The notes: generated by a model from the sequence alone, not told the origin. A stretch of 64,000 nt of DNA from Neobacillus niacini (GCF_000759675.1 NZ_BAWM01000020.1:233138-297137), one strand, 5' to 3'; numbered from the stretch's first letter, positions 36,301-44,216 are shown. Made by a program: numbers and translations.

Positions 36301-37928
36301 AAGTCTTTTAATTCTTCATCTGCAAGCTCTTTTCGCTGATTGATTTCCTTTTCAAAATAGGCAGACAGCTCTTTAATTTCATTTGCATTTGTCGCGAGGA
36401 AACGAACATGCTTCATTTCATCCCAGACATGCGGTAACCACTTAACAAAACTCCACTGTTCCTGCTCATCTTCATCGTAAATAAATACCAGCTTTAATTC
36501 GTCATAACTGTGTAAACTTACTATCTGAAATATCAAGCCTTTAACAAAATCTGTGACCCTCGCTTTGTTTCCAATCACCCCGCTGATAGGTTCTTCTATA
36601 AAGGATAGGGTGACAGGCACGTTATGTAAGATTTGTGGAGTTTCCACCAATTGATAGAGTTTATCTTGTAAAGGATCTTTCTCAACGGCGAACCGTCTTT
36701 CCGGGTATTTTAATTCTGCATTTAACGGCAGGTTACCCAATCCGAGGCGAACGGTTAAAAAATCATTTTGGCCGATTGTTCTTTCCCAGAGATTCCGTTG
36801 CTGTGATTGAATTCTCGCAACACAATCTTCGAGCGGTACATGGTTTTCATGTAAGATTTCACTTTGGTGCTGGCATTCTTGCTTAAAAACTTCAGCCATT
36901 TCTTCTAAATACTGACTATATCTTTCCTGTCGAAGTTTTTCTTGTTGAGTTCTCCTCTTCTTCTCATATCTTTTCGTTAGTATCGGCCAAAGGATTGTCC
37001 CAACTAGCATACTGAAGGACATAACAAGTGTTGGCATAGCCATCATAATATCCCCGTCCGAACGCATAACATTTTGCAAGGTAAATATCCCCATAAACAA
37101 GGACGCCATCCCCATCGTTAAGGACGGTCCGAGCATTAACATTAAAGGAGTATCTTCTAAATTAGCCGGCTGCGGCGGCGGGTCAATTTTGATTTCTGCT
37201 TTTTTACGATCTCTTTTAAATCGAGGTGAACGAAAAAATAAATCCCCTGTTGATTCATCAACGTTGAACTCATCCAGCTCTTCCTCTTCTAGAATGATTG
37301 GTTTTTCTACAGTAAACCGGTTGAAGGCTGTTCGTTCCAGATAAACCAACCGGTGAGGATTATTTAACGCTAGTAATCTTTCATTAAATATGATTTTTAA
37401 GCCCATTATGTAGATAACGTCGCCAATGGAGAGAGTTTTTTCAGCTATTCTTTCCCCATTCACATAGGTTCCGTTGGCGCTATTTAAATCCTTTATGACC
37501 GCTGTACCACTAGAGTCAAACTCGATGACACAATGAAAGCTTGAAACTAATTTATTGGTAAAACAGATTTGATTTTCTTTTGATCTCCCAATCTTAATCG
37601 TTTGGGCTGCGGCATAGTGTTTAGTGAACTCATTTTGTTCAATCGAAGGAGGTTCTACATATAAAAGGGTATCTGGCTCGTTTTTGCGTTGAATGGTATA
37701 GGTTTTAAAAGGTTCAATTGGTAACTTATTTATCTTTTCATGATTAGATTGAGGTATGTAGGCATATTTATTTGACTTCAAATACCATTGCCCATTTTCT
37801 GCTTCAACAGCCATCAAATCGAGTGAGTTACCTTTCTCGTCTACAGTGGTAAGAATATATCTTCCGGTAATCCGACTTGGTAATACGAGAGTAGATGCTT
37901 TCTTTCGGTCAAACAGGGTAAGTATCAC
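33306..37928 (-). CDS. essC: EssC-type FtsK/SpoIIIE ATPase, motor of the type VII system
   Basis: A 1540-residue membrane ATPase driving export of WXG100 and partner proteins. In order: an N-terminal FHA-like fold (1-90), a second FHA domain (about 108-180; IGRS, SSFH, NSANGTYVNG), two membrane helices (about 262-284 and 294-318), then three FtsK-like domains. Walker A motifs are GMTGSGKSEF (GSGKS starts at 713) and GVAGSGKTTF (GSGKT starts at 1057). The third domain is degenerate at this loop (LALSNNSGEALTRF), as in other EssC proteins where it binds substrate. The GTG start has AAGGAGAG upstream. It is the first gene of the 12-gene operon. Confidence 0.96.
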   Translation of the reverse strand: MILTLFDRKKASTLVLPSRITGRYILTTVDEKGNSLDLMAVEAENGQWYLKSNKYAYIPQSNHEKINKLPIEPFKTYTIQRKNEPDTLLYVEPPSIEQNEFTKHYAAAQTIKIGRSKENQICFTNKLVSSFHCVIEFDSSGTAVIKDLNSANGTYVNGERIAEKTLSIGDVIYIMGLKIIFNERLLALNNPHRLVYLERTAFNRFTVEKPIILEEEELDEFNVDESTGDLFFRSPRFKRDRKKAEIKIDPPPQPANLEDTPLMLMLGPSLTMGMASLFMGIFTLQNVMRSDGDIMMAMPTLVMSFSMLVGTILWPILTKRYEKKRRTQQEKLRQERYSQYLEEMAEVFKQECQHQSEILHENHVPLEDCVARIQSQQRNLWERTIGQNDFLTVRLGLGNLPLNAELKYPERRFAVEKDPLQDKLYQLVETPQILHNVPVTLSFIEEPISGVIGNKARVTDFVKGLIFQIVSLHSYDELKLVFIYDEDEQEQWSFVKWLPHVWDEMKHVRFLATNANEIKELSAYFEKEINQRKELADEELKDLTQRYIIFSMNKELAAKAEMFNLILKEKRDIGFSLITLYDELKNLPKECTAVIELDEKISKIYDKDDISGQYTAFQMDGRLPVDPEILAMKLSNTILDTSQKAFILPEMLTFLEMFGVSKIEHLNAPTRWKENDPTKTIETPVGIDQTGELFKIDLHEKYHGPHGLIAGMTGSGKSEFIMTFILSLAVNYHPDEVAFILIDYKGGGMANAFQNLPHLAGTITNLDGAAVKRSLVSIQSELKRRQAIFSETSRNVNESNIDIYKYQKLYRDGLVTQPLQHLFIISDEFAELKTQQPEFMEQLVSAARIGRSLGVHLILATQKPSGVVDDQIWSNSKFRISLKVQEKADSMEVIKRPDAAELSTTGRFYLQVGFNEVFELGQSAWAGAPYYPTEKLEKRYDDSIAVIDHVGRVIKNARIDRHKGLVKKPAKQLDEITRYLANLAAQEKIKVKQLWMQPIPAVIYLDGLREKYSTLKKDSFELNPIIGEYDDPANQQQNVLRLPLTQEGNTVIYGVAGSGKTTFISTLIYSLMEEHSPAELNFYLLDFSSETLSWFKEAPHVGDVVLSHEGEKLINLFKMLTSEIERRKKLLANYGGDFIKYNRSMEQGLASLVVVIHNYAAFSEMYEEQEETISFLTREGIKYGIYFIVTAVNTGAIRYRLLQNFKQLYVLQLNDNSDYSGVLGNVDGVYPSKFKGRGIFKQDSVYEFQIALITDQATDRYRFITDYCTEQRNNWNGSLAKRIPTLPEKVDVDYFSHELKNGQNGRIPVGIEKSSLNHTYVDFKDSFIQLALSNNSGEALTRFMQGIAEALAMAAGSEVLAIDPNNSFAADPNRAYQYVTGAQQMEDSIVYLFNTLVYRNNTTKDAIAEGTEPPVFSPLFCIIDSFTELNLSLSSDGKDKLAVFLDKGDSLKVHLLIADQVDRINTFAYEGWFKKQVSLQDGYWVGSGITEQYLLKINKISNDMYQEIPNEFGYVLLKGKPKLVKLLTSTVNKEEAFVYG

Positions 37929-38289
37929 TGAAATTTCTCTCCTTGCAAAAATAAGAACTTTCCTTATTTGAAAATAATATTATAAGTGATTGTCTAATTT
38001 TTTTCTAAAAATTAGAAAAAATATTTTTTCCTCCATCAATGTTGGGTATAATGGGTAATGAGTTTGGGTTTCTACTAAATATATGTTATTTATTACTTAA
38101 TCTTACAATATCGAAATCGATAGTCAATCGTTTATTGTCAATTTTTCCTTTTTTAGGAAATGTGAATTGATTCTAGTAAAAAAGACCCATATCCTCCCGT
38201 CCAGGTTGATAGATTGGTATTTTATTACACTTATAATTATATTATTATAATTTTATTGCACCATAAAAACATAGTAAAAATGTGATGGT
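37929..38289. promoter_or_regulatory. Divergent promoter region of the two type VII units
   Basis: About 360 nt of AT-rich non-coding DNA between essC (minus) and the WXG100 mini-operon (plus). It must contain both promoters. I see no clear operator, and the -35/-10 boxes are ambiguous among many AT-rich candidates. Confidence 0.5.
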
Positions 38290-38577
38290 ATGGAATTTAA
38301 TCTACATCAGGCCCTATCACAGGCAAAACAATTTAGTGAACTCGCCTCTACCCTTCGCAACAACAAAAACAGTATAATCTCATTAAAAAACTCCCTTGAT
38401 CACAACTGGAAGGGCACAGAAATGGTACACATGGACCATGCCGTTGCGACTATGGCGAACGACCTTTCAAAAATTTCCAGCCAACTAGAAGCATTAAGTA
38501 ACGATATTTCGGCAGCTGAACCTAAGTATTCCATCTGTCATTTTGAACTTAGTCAAGATCGTACAGGGTTCTCGTGA
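38290..38577 (+). CDS. WXG100-like protein of the divergent mini-operon
   Basis: A 95-residue protein with a helix-turn-helix WXG fold: turn LDHNWKGTEM between two helices. The C-terminus (YSICHFELSQDRTGFS) is unlike the usual charged tail and lacks a clear YxxxD/E signal. The ribosome site is weak (TGATGG). Its stop codon overlaps the GTG of the next small ORF (GTGA). Confidence 0.78.
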   Translation: MEFNLHQALSQAKQFSELASTLRNNKNSIISLKNSLDHNWKGTEMVHMDHAVATMANDLSKISSQLEALSNDISAAEPKYSICHFELSQDRTGFS

Positions 38578-38696
38578 AAAGCATTTATAGCCAAAAAGAA
38601 GATATTGTCGTCTTAGGACAATACCCTGAATCACAATTTCCAGGTGTTCTTTATGAATGGGAGGGAAATAAATCCTATGTCAACCGTTCCAACTAA
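38574..38696 (+). CDS. Tiny ORF coupled to the WXG100-like gene
   Basis: A 40-codon frame starting at a GTG that overlaps the preceding TGA (GTGA arrangement). The product contains EDIVVLGQYPESQFPGVLYEW, which looks like a folded peptide, not random translation. The frame runs into the start of the next gene. No homologue is recognised. It could alternatively be the displaced end of the WXG100-like protein. Confidence 0.4.
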   Translation: MKSIYSQKEDIVVLGQYPESQFPGVLYEWEGNKSYVNRSN

Positions 38697-39339
38697 ATCT
38701 TTACCAGCACACAATAGTACTGATCGAAAAAATGCCCTTACACTAAATATCTTTTTCTTTGCGGTTAGCGCATTTATTGCCCTTGCAAGCTTCCAGTTTA
38801 ACTCTGTTGTTCCTAGTTGGCTGAATTCCATCTCCGTTGGACTTGGAGTCATTGGCAGTGGAATGTTTATTTACGGATTTATTCTTCGTTCAAGTGATCA
38901 ATTAAAAAAGCGATTAGGTTATTTTACTGCTTTTTTTCTTGTTCTTATCAGTGTTCAGCTATTTTTCCTAGCTAACACCATGTATATATCAGATGTTGAA
39001 GCAGGAACAATTTTAGAGCAGGTTAATTTCTTGAGTGCTTCCATATCTGAGTATTTAATTATAGTTGCTATACTATCCTTTTTCGTCTATATTTTGTCAT
39101 CACCTAAACTGCTTTTTCGAGAAGTGAGAAGTCTCAAAGTATATCTTTGGGCCATTACTGGAGGAGCTGTTGTTGTCTTCCTTACCTTTTTAGTAATGGT
39201 CTTGGTTAAATCCGCCATTTTTGTAAGCCCTGAAACGGTTGAAGCTCCCTATGAATTTCTTATGGCCTCTGTCATTTTAGGTTTTGGTGGAATTTCCGTC
39301 TTCATCCTAATACTTCGTTCAAAGAAAAGGGGGAATTGA
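38677..39339 (+). CDS. Polytopic membrane protein of the T7SS mini-operon
   Basis: A 220-residue protein with about six membrane helices (NIFFFAVSAFIALASFQF, ISVGLGVIGSGMFIYGFIL, YFTAFFLVLISVQLFFLA, YLIIVAILSFFVYIL, YLWAITGGAVVVFLTFLVMV, FLMASVILGFGGISVFILIL). No known domain is recognised. The ATG at 38677 follows GGGAGGG; earlier in-frame ATGs precede that site. Position suggests an accessory, or an immunity protein for a secreted toxin. Confidence 0.78.
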   Translation: MSTVPTKSLPAHNSTDRKNALTLNIFFFAVSAFIALASFQFNSVVPSWLNSISVGLGVIGSGMFIYGFILRSSDQLKKRLGYFTAFFLVLISVQLFFLANTMYISDVEAGTILEQVNFLSASISEYLIIVAILSFFVYILSSPKLLFREVRSLKVYLWAITGGAVVVFLTFLVMVLVKSAIFVSPETVEAPYEFLMASVILGFGGISVFILILRSKKRGN

Positions 39340-39341
39340 CG

Positions 39342-39605
39342 ATGGAAAAATATTTACCGATTGGCTCTGTTGTACAGCTGCAAGGCGGTACGAAACGGGT
39401 CATGATCTACGGTCGTAACCAACAGCAGATTGATACAGATCAAGTATGGGATTATATCGCCTGCCTATATCCTGAAGGCAATATTAGTGAAGAATATATG
39501 TACCTTTTTAATCATGAACAAATTGATAAAGTATATTTCGTTGGTTTTCAAGACGAAGAAGAATTTGAGTTTAGGAAAGAACATTTACAGTTGGCTATTA
39601 AATAA
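39342..39605 (+). CDS. DUF4176-like protein
   Basis: An 87-residue protein starting MEKYLPIGSVVQLQGGTKRV and containing WDYIACLYPEGN and DKVYFVGFQDEEE, the pattern of DUF4176, a family often found in LXG/T7SS toxin loci. Its role is unknown. The ATG at 39342 with AAAAGGGGG is preferred over the TTG two codons earlier. It nearly overlaps the preceding gene, so they are cotranscribed. Confidence 0.85.
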   Translation: MEKYLPIGSVVQLQGGTKRVMIYGRNQQQIDTDQVWDYIACLYPEGNISEEYMYLFNHEQIDKVYFVGFQDEEEFEFRKEHLQLAIK

Positions 39606-39613
39606 TTCCAGTG

Positions 39614-39652
39614 CGCTAGTCCTGCCTTTTCTGGTTGTGACTGGCGTTTTTT
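39614..39652 (+). terminator. Terminator of the divergent T7SS mini-operon
   Basis: CGCTAGTC and GACTGGCG form an 8-bp stem (one G-T pair) over a 17-nt loop, followed by a T6 run. Confidence 0.75.
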
Positions 39653-39698
39653 ACTTTTGAAGTATATGGCAATTTCCAGATGAGTTCTATGTAGTATA

Positions 39699-40385
39699 AT
39701 GATTTTAGTAGACTTTTTAATTCAACGTCTGCGAAGCACGCTGAACTCCGCCTTTATGGATTCAAAGATCCGTGCCGATATGTGGAGAGAGAGACCAAAT
39801 CATTTTCAAATGCTCCATGAAATCTATTATAACGGGGAATTGCCTCAGGATAAGGTCGACGAAATTCAGAAACGATTAAGTGTTTCTATGGGGAACTTTT
39901 TAACGAGCAAAACCTTTACGGATATAAGAGAAAAGAAAGAAATGCATTTTGTTGAGGCCGAGCGTTTTCGGTTTATGTTTATCGATGGGGTCAAGATATT
40001 TATCGTTATGGACTTTTTGTATCGTGACATCAAAGAGGGAAAATGGATTATCGTGGATTGGAAAACCTGGAAAGAATCCTTCGAGGACAGACACCAGTTA
40101 GCACTGTACGAACTTTATTTACAGAGGGTGTTAAAGGTGAAATCCATTGAAGAGATTGTCATCCGAAATGAATATCTGTTAACCGGCACACACAAAACCT
40201 ATCAATTAACCGAGACTGATCTCAAAAAAGTCCAAGAACTATTTGGAATGAGCGTCGTCCAAATGCAGCGCTACTTAGATGATATCATCGCCAACCAGCC
40301 CATGGACTTCAATCAATTCCCCAAAACCAACACTCTCAAAAAATGCAACCGATGCAACTATAGAGAACTATGTGAAATGTACTAA
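39699..40385 (+). CDS. PD-(D/E)XK superfamily nuclease-like protein
   Basis: A 228-residue protein with a Cas4/RecB-like PD-(D/E)XK core: VMDFLYRD, the catalytic IIVDWKTWK (D and K) and HQLALYELYLQRV. It ends in a cysteine cluster KKCNRCNYRELC typical of such proteins with an Fe-S or Zn tail, but lacks the fourth upstream cysteine. The ATG lies inside a TATAAT sequence and has no ribosome site, so the true start may be further in (M20 at 39756 or M28). It could be a truncated relative. Confidence 0.72.
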   Translation: MILVDFLIQRLRSTLNSAFMDSKIRADMWRERPNHFQMLHEIYYNGELPQDKVDEIQKRLSVSMGNFLTSKTFTDIREKKEMHFVEAERFRFMFIDGVKIFIVMDFLYRDIKEGKWIIVDWKTWKESFEDRHQLALYELYLQRVLKVKSIEEIVIRNEYLLTGTHKTYQLTETDLKKVQELFGMSVVQMQRYLDDIIANQPMDFNQFPKTNTLKKCNRCNYRELCEMY

Positions 40386-40425
40386 AAAAAGTCCTCAAAC
40401 TTTTCATAGTTTGAGGACTTTTTTT
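40384..40425 (+). terminator. Terminator of the PD-(D/E)XK gene
   Basis: A 17-bp stem (A7-GTCCTCAAAC / GTTTGAGGAC-T7) with an 8-nt loop overlapping the stop codon region. Confidence 0.92.
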
Positions 40426-40430
40426 GTTAA

Positions 40431-40479
40431 CACTGTCCGCCTGAGGTGGACAGTGTCCACGGGCGGTGACAGGCACCAT
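40431..40479. repeat. REP-like palindromic repeat, copy 1
   Basis: About 49 bp made of CTGTCC-gcctgaggt-GGACAG, then TGTCCACGGGC, then the mini-palindrome GGTGACAGGCACC. It lies directly behind a terminator. One of seven copies in 40.4-57.2 kb. Confidence 0.88.
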
Positions 40480-40620
40480 CTTTAATGTACACAATTTTTC
40501 CACATATTTTACTTGATTTCGACAAATTGCAACAATATTATTGTTATTGTGGAAATATTTACCCTTTACAAAATCTTCATTTTTATTAGATTAATATTCT
40601 AGCATAGGCAGGTACAACTT

Positions 40621-41217
40621 ATGGTATTTGATGGCATACTTATTTCGTTTATTGTAGGAATACTCAGGAAAGGTAACTTAAGGGCTTTCTCTCAGTTAAA
40701 TCTTAAGTGGGGTTGGGTATTCCCACTGTTATTGATCATCCAACTAGCTGTATTTATGCTTCAAAACGATAGTGAATTCTTAGGAAACCTGAGCGGATCT
40801 ATTTACATCGTTGTCTACATCATCGGGTTGCTATTTTTATTTCTAAATCGCAGGAATCCCGGCTTTGTCCTCATTTTCATTGGTGTCTTTCTTAATTTTT
40901 TAGTGATGGTACTCAATGGGGGGAGAATGCCTGTTTCGGTAGAGGCTGCAGCAGTGTTAGACCCTGGGTACATCGAAGCTCTAAAAGAAACCTTGTATGC
41001 CAAGCATTCAGCGTTAACATCATCAACACATCTTGGCTTTTTAGGCGATGTGATCCCAATTTCTGATCCATACCCGCGAACACAGATCATTAGTATTGGC
41101 GATATCATTATGAATATCGGAATCTTCTTTTTCATTCAATACTTAATGGTCCATCATCCACTAGCAAAAAAGGAAGATGTATCTTCCCTTTCTTTGAAGG
41201 GAGGTGAGGAAAGATGA
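40621..41217 (+). CDS. DUF5317-like membrane protein
   Basis: A 198-residue protein with about five membrane helices and the extracellular signature NGGRMPVS...HLGFLGDVIPI, which is the DUF5317 pattern. Function unknown. It starts a three-gene cluster with a 35-residue peptide and a GGDEF/HD-GYP enzyme, so a link to cyclic-di-GMP signalling is possible. Upstream, 40531-40545 holds AACAAT-att-ATTGTT. Confidence 0.82.
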   Translation: MVFDGILISFIVGILRKGNLRAFSQLNLKWGWVFPLLLIIQLAVFMLQNDSEFLGNLSGSIYIVVYIIGLLFLFLNRRNPGFVLIFIGVFLNFLVMVLNGGRMPVSVEAAAVLDPGYIEALKETLYAKHSALTSSTHLGFLGDVIPISDPYPRTQIISIGDIIMNIGIFFFIQYLMVHHPLAKKEDVSSLSLKGGEER

Positions 41218-41321
41218 AAAAAGACCAAAAACAAGGGCTTAAATTAACTGGTATTCTATACAATGCAATCATTATTGGATCTGTTATTGTTGCTTTAACA
41301 TCTGGTTTTAGACTAGTATAA
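41214..41321 (+). CDS. Single-helix 35-residue membrane peptide
   Basis: The ATG overlaps the stop of the DUF5317 gene (ATGA) and follows an excellent GGGAGGTGAGG ribosome site. The peptide is a basic N-terminus (MKKDQKQGLK) and one membrane helix (LYNAIIIGSVIVALTSGF). It is probably a real, translationally coupled gene of unknown role. Confidence 0.72.
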   Translation: MKKDQKQGLKLTGILYNAIIIGSVIVALTSGFRLV

Positions 41322-41393
41322 TCATTTAGAAGTAAATAATGGGGGAAGTGATACATCACTTTCTCCCAATCTAATTATGAGAGTGATGAAATA

Positions 41394-43235
41394 ATGCAGT
41401 TTTTAAAGACAACCACCAATAAATATCTTTTTCTTATATCAGTATTAGGCGTCTTAACCTTTATCGCATTTAATGATTTTCAAATCAATTCAAATTTTGA
41501 ATGGATCATTACTTTTGCACTCGCTGGAGCCATTTTACTCTTAAATCATTATCCTATACTCCTTCCCCCAAAGGGCAACTCCCTTTCTATGGATTCTTCT
41601 ATATTCCTTGCTTGTCTATTTTTATTAGGACTGGATTTAACTTTGGCGGTATTGCTAATTAATTCGATTTTATTTGCGTTTACACAACGAAAAATTATCT
41701 GGTGGAAACATATTTTTAATTTTTCCAGTTATGTATTAATGATTACTAGTACTTATTATGTATTCACTTTGATGGGTGGTACGATTGGCAGCATCCATAT
41801 CAATAACTTCGTTCCTTATTTAATTTCCTTAAGTACGTACTTTGCCATGAATGTCATTTTTGTCGGATTATTCTTCATATTGGCCGCTGCTGAAAGCTTT
41901 GAAAGTGTTTTTAGAGAACTTATTAAAGAAGCACTTGCCCCTTATTTGAGTACGCTCATGCTTTCATTAGTACTGGCAATTTTAATGAGTTCGAAAAGTT
42001 TATTTGGACTTTTGCTTTTTACCTGTATTGCCTTTTTACTTTCTTTAGCATTTAAGCAGCACTTTCATTTATTTAAAAAGGTTTCTGAGAAAGCAAACAA
42101 AGACTTTTTAACCGGTCTTAATAATCATGGATATTTTAAAGAAATCTTAGAAAAAGAACTTACATCCGCGAAGGAAAGTGATCAACCGTTATGTGTAGTT
42201 CTTCTAGATATCGATGATTTTAAAAAATATAACGATTTATATGGACATATCCAAGGTGATCATCTGCTTCAAGAATTTGGATCACTTGTAAAAACAGCGT
42301 CAGAAGCTGAAAATTACACAGTTGCCCGCTACGGCGGTGAAGAATTTTCCATCCTAATGCCTAATACAAATCGGCAAAAAGCCAATTCATTCATGAATGA
42401 ATTGCGGAAGAAAACAAATGACACCTACTATAAAGGTGTGGAAAGTCTCCCTTATGGCTGCTTATCTTTTTCAGCTGGAATTGCAGAATGTGAAAAAGAA
42501 ACCTATAACATCTCTGAACTTCTAAACAAAGCTGATCAAGCGATGTATGCTGCTAAAGATCAAGGGAAAAACCTTGTTCAAATTTATAATCAGCATTCCG
42601 AGTACTCAGCCCAGCGGTCACTCTCTTTAGAAAAAGAATTGGATGAAGCAGAACAGCAATTACGGATCTTTCTTTCAAAGGATGTTTATACGTACCGGCA
42701 TAGTAAGCGTGTTTATCAATATGCCGTTGATTTTTCAAGGCTACTTGCATTAAGTGAATATGAACGGAAGACACTGATTCTAGGTGCATTAATCCATGAC
42801 ATCGGTAAAATTGAAATTCCTCGGGACATCTTAAATAAAAAGGGAAAGCTTGAGCCACATGAATGGGAAATAATGAAAAAGCACGTAACCTGGGGCAAGG
42901 AAATCATTTCAACCAATAAAAAATTAGAAGACTTGATTCCTTTAGTTGAACTACATCATGAACGCTTTGACGGCAACGGCTACCCATATGGATTAAAAGG
43001 AAAATCAATTCCTAAACTAGCACGAATACTCTGTATCATTGATTCCTTTGATGCAATGACCACCGAACGTCCGTATCAAAAAACAAAAACATTCAAGGAA
43101 GCGATTATAGAATTAAGGACCTGCTCTGGAAAACAATTTGACCCCCAGTTCGTCGAACCGTTTATTGCCATGATTAAACAGCTTGATGATACCGGAGAAA
43201 TACTTGAAGATGAGCCTTTAGTTGTGAATAGCTAA
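41394..43235 (+). CDS. Membrane GGDEF plus HD-GYP protein (c-di-GMP turnover)
   Basis: A 613-residue protein with about seven membrane helices (1-215, MASE-like), a GGDEF domain (about 230-395; DFLTGLNNHGYF and active-site RYGGEEF) and an HD-GYP domain (about 420-600; HDIGKIEIP, HHERFDGNGYPYG). The GGEEF site is intact; no RxxD inhibitory site is seen just before it. HD-GYP domains hydrolyse c-di-GMP, so both synthesis and breakdown are possible in one protein. A c-di-GMP-I riboswitch lies 3 kb away. Confidence 0.93.
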   Translation: MQFLKTTTNKYLFLISVLGVLTFIAFNDFQINSNFEWIITFALAGAILLLNHYPILLPPKGNSLSMDSSIFLACLFLLGLDLTLAVLLINSILFAFTQRKIIWWKHIFNFSSYVLMITSTYYVFTLMGGTIGSIHINNFVPYLISLSTYFAMNVIFVGLFFILAAAESFESVFRELIKEALAPYLSTLMLSLVLAILMSSKSLFGLLLFTCIAFLLSLAFKQHFHLFKKVSEKANKDFLTGLNNHGYFKEILEKELTSAKESDQPLCVVLLDIDDFKKYNDLYGHIQGDHLLQEFGSLVKTASEAENYTVARYGGEEFSILMPNTNRQKANSFMNELRKKTNDTYYKGVESLPYGCLSFSAGIAECEKETYNISELLNKADQAMYAAKDQGKNLVQIYNQHSEYSAQRSLSLEKELDEAEQQLRIFLSKDVYTYRHSKRVYQYAVDFSRLLALSEYERKTLILGALIHDIGKIEIPRDILNKKGKLEPHEWEIMKKHVTWGKEIISTNKKLEDLIPLVELHHERFDGNGYPYGLKGKSIPKLARILCIIDSFDAMTTERPYQKTKTFKEAIIELRTCSGKQFDPQFVEPFIAMIKQLDDTGEILEDEPLVVNS

Positions 43236-43258
43236 ATAAATATGTAAAAATAAAAAGA

Positions 43259-43290
43259 AACCTCAAACAAAAAAAGTTGAGGTCTTTTTA
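43259..43290 (+). terminator. Terminator of the GGDEF/HD-GYP gene
   Basis: ACCTCAA and TTGAGGT form a short stem over an A-rich loop, followed by ctttttat. Confidence 0.7.
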
Positions 43291-43297
43291 TGTCGTT

Positions 43298-43346
43298 ACT
43301 GTCCGCCTGAGGTGGACAGTGTCCACGGGTGGTGACAGGCACCATT
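43298..43346. repeat. REP-like palindromic repeat, copy 2
   Basis: Same unit as copy 1 with GGGTGG in place of GGGCGG. Plus orientation, directly behind a terminator. Confidence 0.88.
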
Positions 43347-43352
43347 TGCAAA

Positions 43353-43496
43353 CTACTTTTCTTCTTCGAAATTGAAATGATCTCCAGCTTCATCCTTTTC
43401 GATGATTTGTTTTAGTTCTCCTGTGTCACCTTTGGCGTTGATGATTTCGAAGATTTGATTGAGTCCTTCGCTTGTTTGCTCTTTCTCTTTTTCCAT
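43353..43496 (-). CDS. Small acidic protein, 47 residues
   Basis: A 47-codon frame with ATG preceded by ACGGAGGAAACC, a strong ribosome site. The product is soluble and highly charged (MEKEKEQTSEGLNQIFEIIN at the start, FNFEEEK at the end). I do not recognise it. It lies 39 nt downstream of cutC on the same strand and may be its partner or independent. Confidence 0.62.
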   Translation of the reverse strand: MEKEKEQTSEGLNQIFEIINAKGDTGELKQIIEKDEAGDHFNFEEEK

Positions 43497-43535
43497 GGTT
43501 TCCTCCGTTTGTTAGGTTATTTTTAATATGCCCAA

Positions 43536-44216
43536 TTATTTCAAGGTATGAACGATTTGTAAGGCTTTTTCTAGGGAGACACATTTTAAAATGTTATGAT
43601 TTTCTCTTATCGCTGTGCCGAAGTGATAGCAATTCGTCCCCACCTGCTCATCGACCTCTCGGATATTATCTTTTGTCAGCCCGCTGCCAATAAGAATCTC
43701 CGTTTCCTTACATATTTCTTTCATTTTCCTTAGGGTTTCCAAGCGAGTTTGCCAGTCACCATGACCTCCAGAGGTTAAAATGGTTTTAATCTCTTTATAT
43801 CGATCCAATTTTCCGGCTGCTTCGATTAAATTATTCGAACTGTCGATTGCGCGGTGAAAAGTTACCTCCATTGAACCAATATCCGTTAATAATTCTTCAA
43901 GCTGGCGGAAATCAACATTCCCTTGTTTATCAAGCATACCTAATACAACTCCATTAGCCCCTAAGGTTCGAATAACCCGTATATCATTTTTCATAATCTC
44001 AATGTCATCTTCAGAATAACAAAACGATTGCCCATGTGGTCTAACCATAACGTTTACTGGAATTGTCACACTTTTGACCACCTTTTCAATTAACCCATAG
44101 CTCGGCGTAATGCCTCCCTCCGTTAAACCCGATACCAATTCAATTCGGTCTGCACCTGATTTTTCAATTAATTTTGCGTCCTCTACCGTAACGGCAATAA
44201 ATTCAATTAACATCAT
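43536..44216 (-). CDS. cutC: CutC family protein
   Basis: A 226-residue TIM-barrel protein with CutC signatures: GADRIELVSGLTEGGITPSYG, VMVRPHGQSFCYS, VTFHRAID and ILTSGG. CutC was linked to copper homeostasis in E. coli, though the role is disputed. Its neighbour here is a copper nitrite reductase, transcribed divergently. AGGAGG precedes two adjacent ATG codons; the first is annotated. Confidence 0.92.
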   Translation of the reverse strand: MMLIEFIAVTVEDAKLIEKSGADRIELVSGLTEGGITPSYGLIEKVVKSVTIPVNVMVRPHGQSFCYSEDDIEIMKNDIRVIRTLGANGVVLGMLDKQGNVDFRQLEELLTDIGSMEVTFHRAIDSSNNLIEAAGKLDRYKEIKTILTSGGHGDWQTRLETLRKMKEICKETEILIGSGLTKDNIREVDEQVGTNCYHFGTAIRENHNILKCVSLEKALQIVHTLK

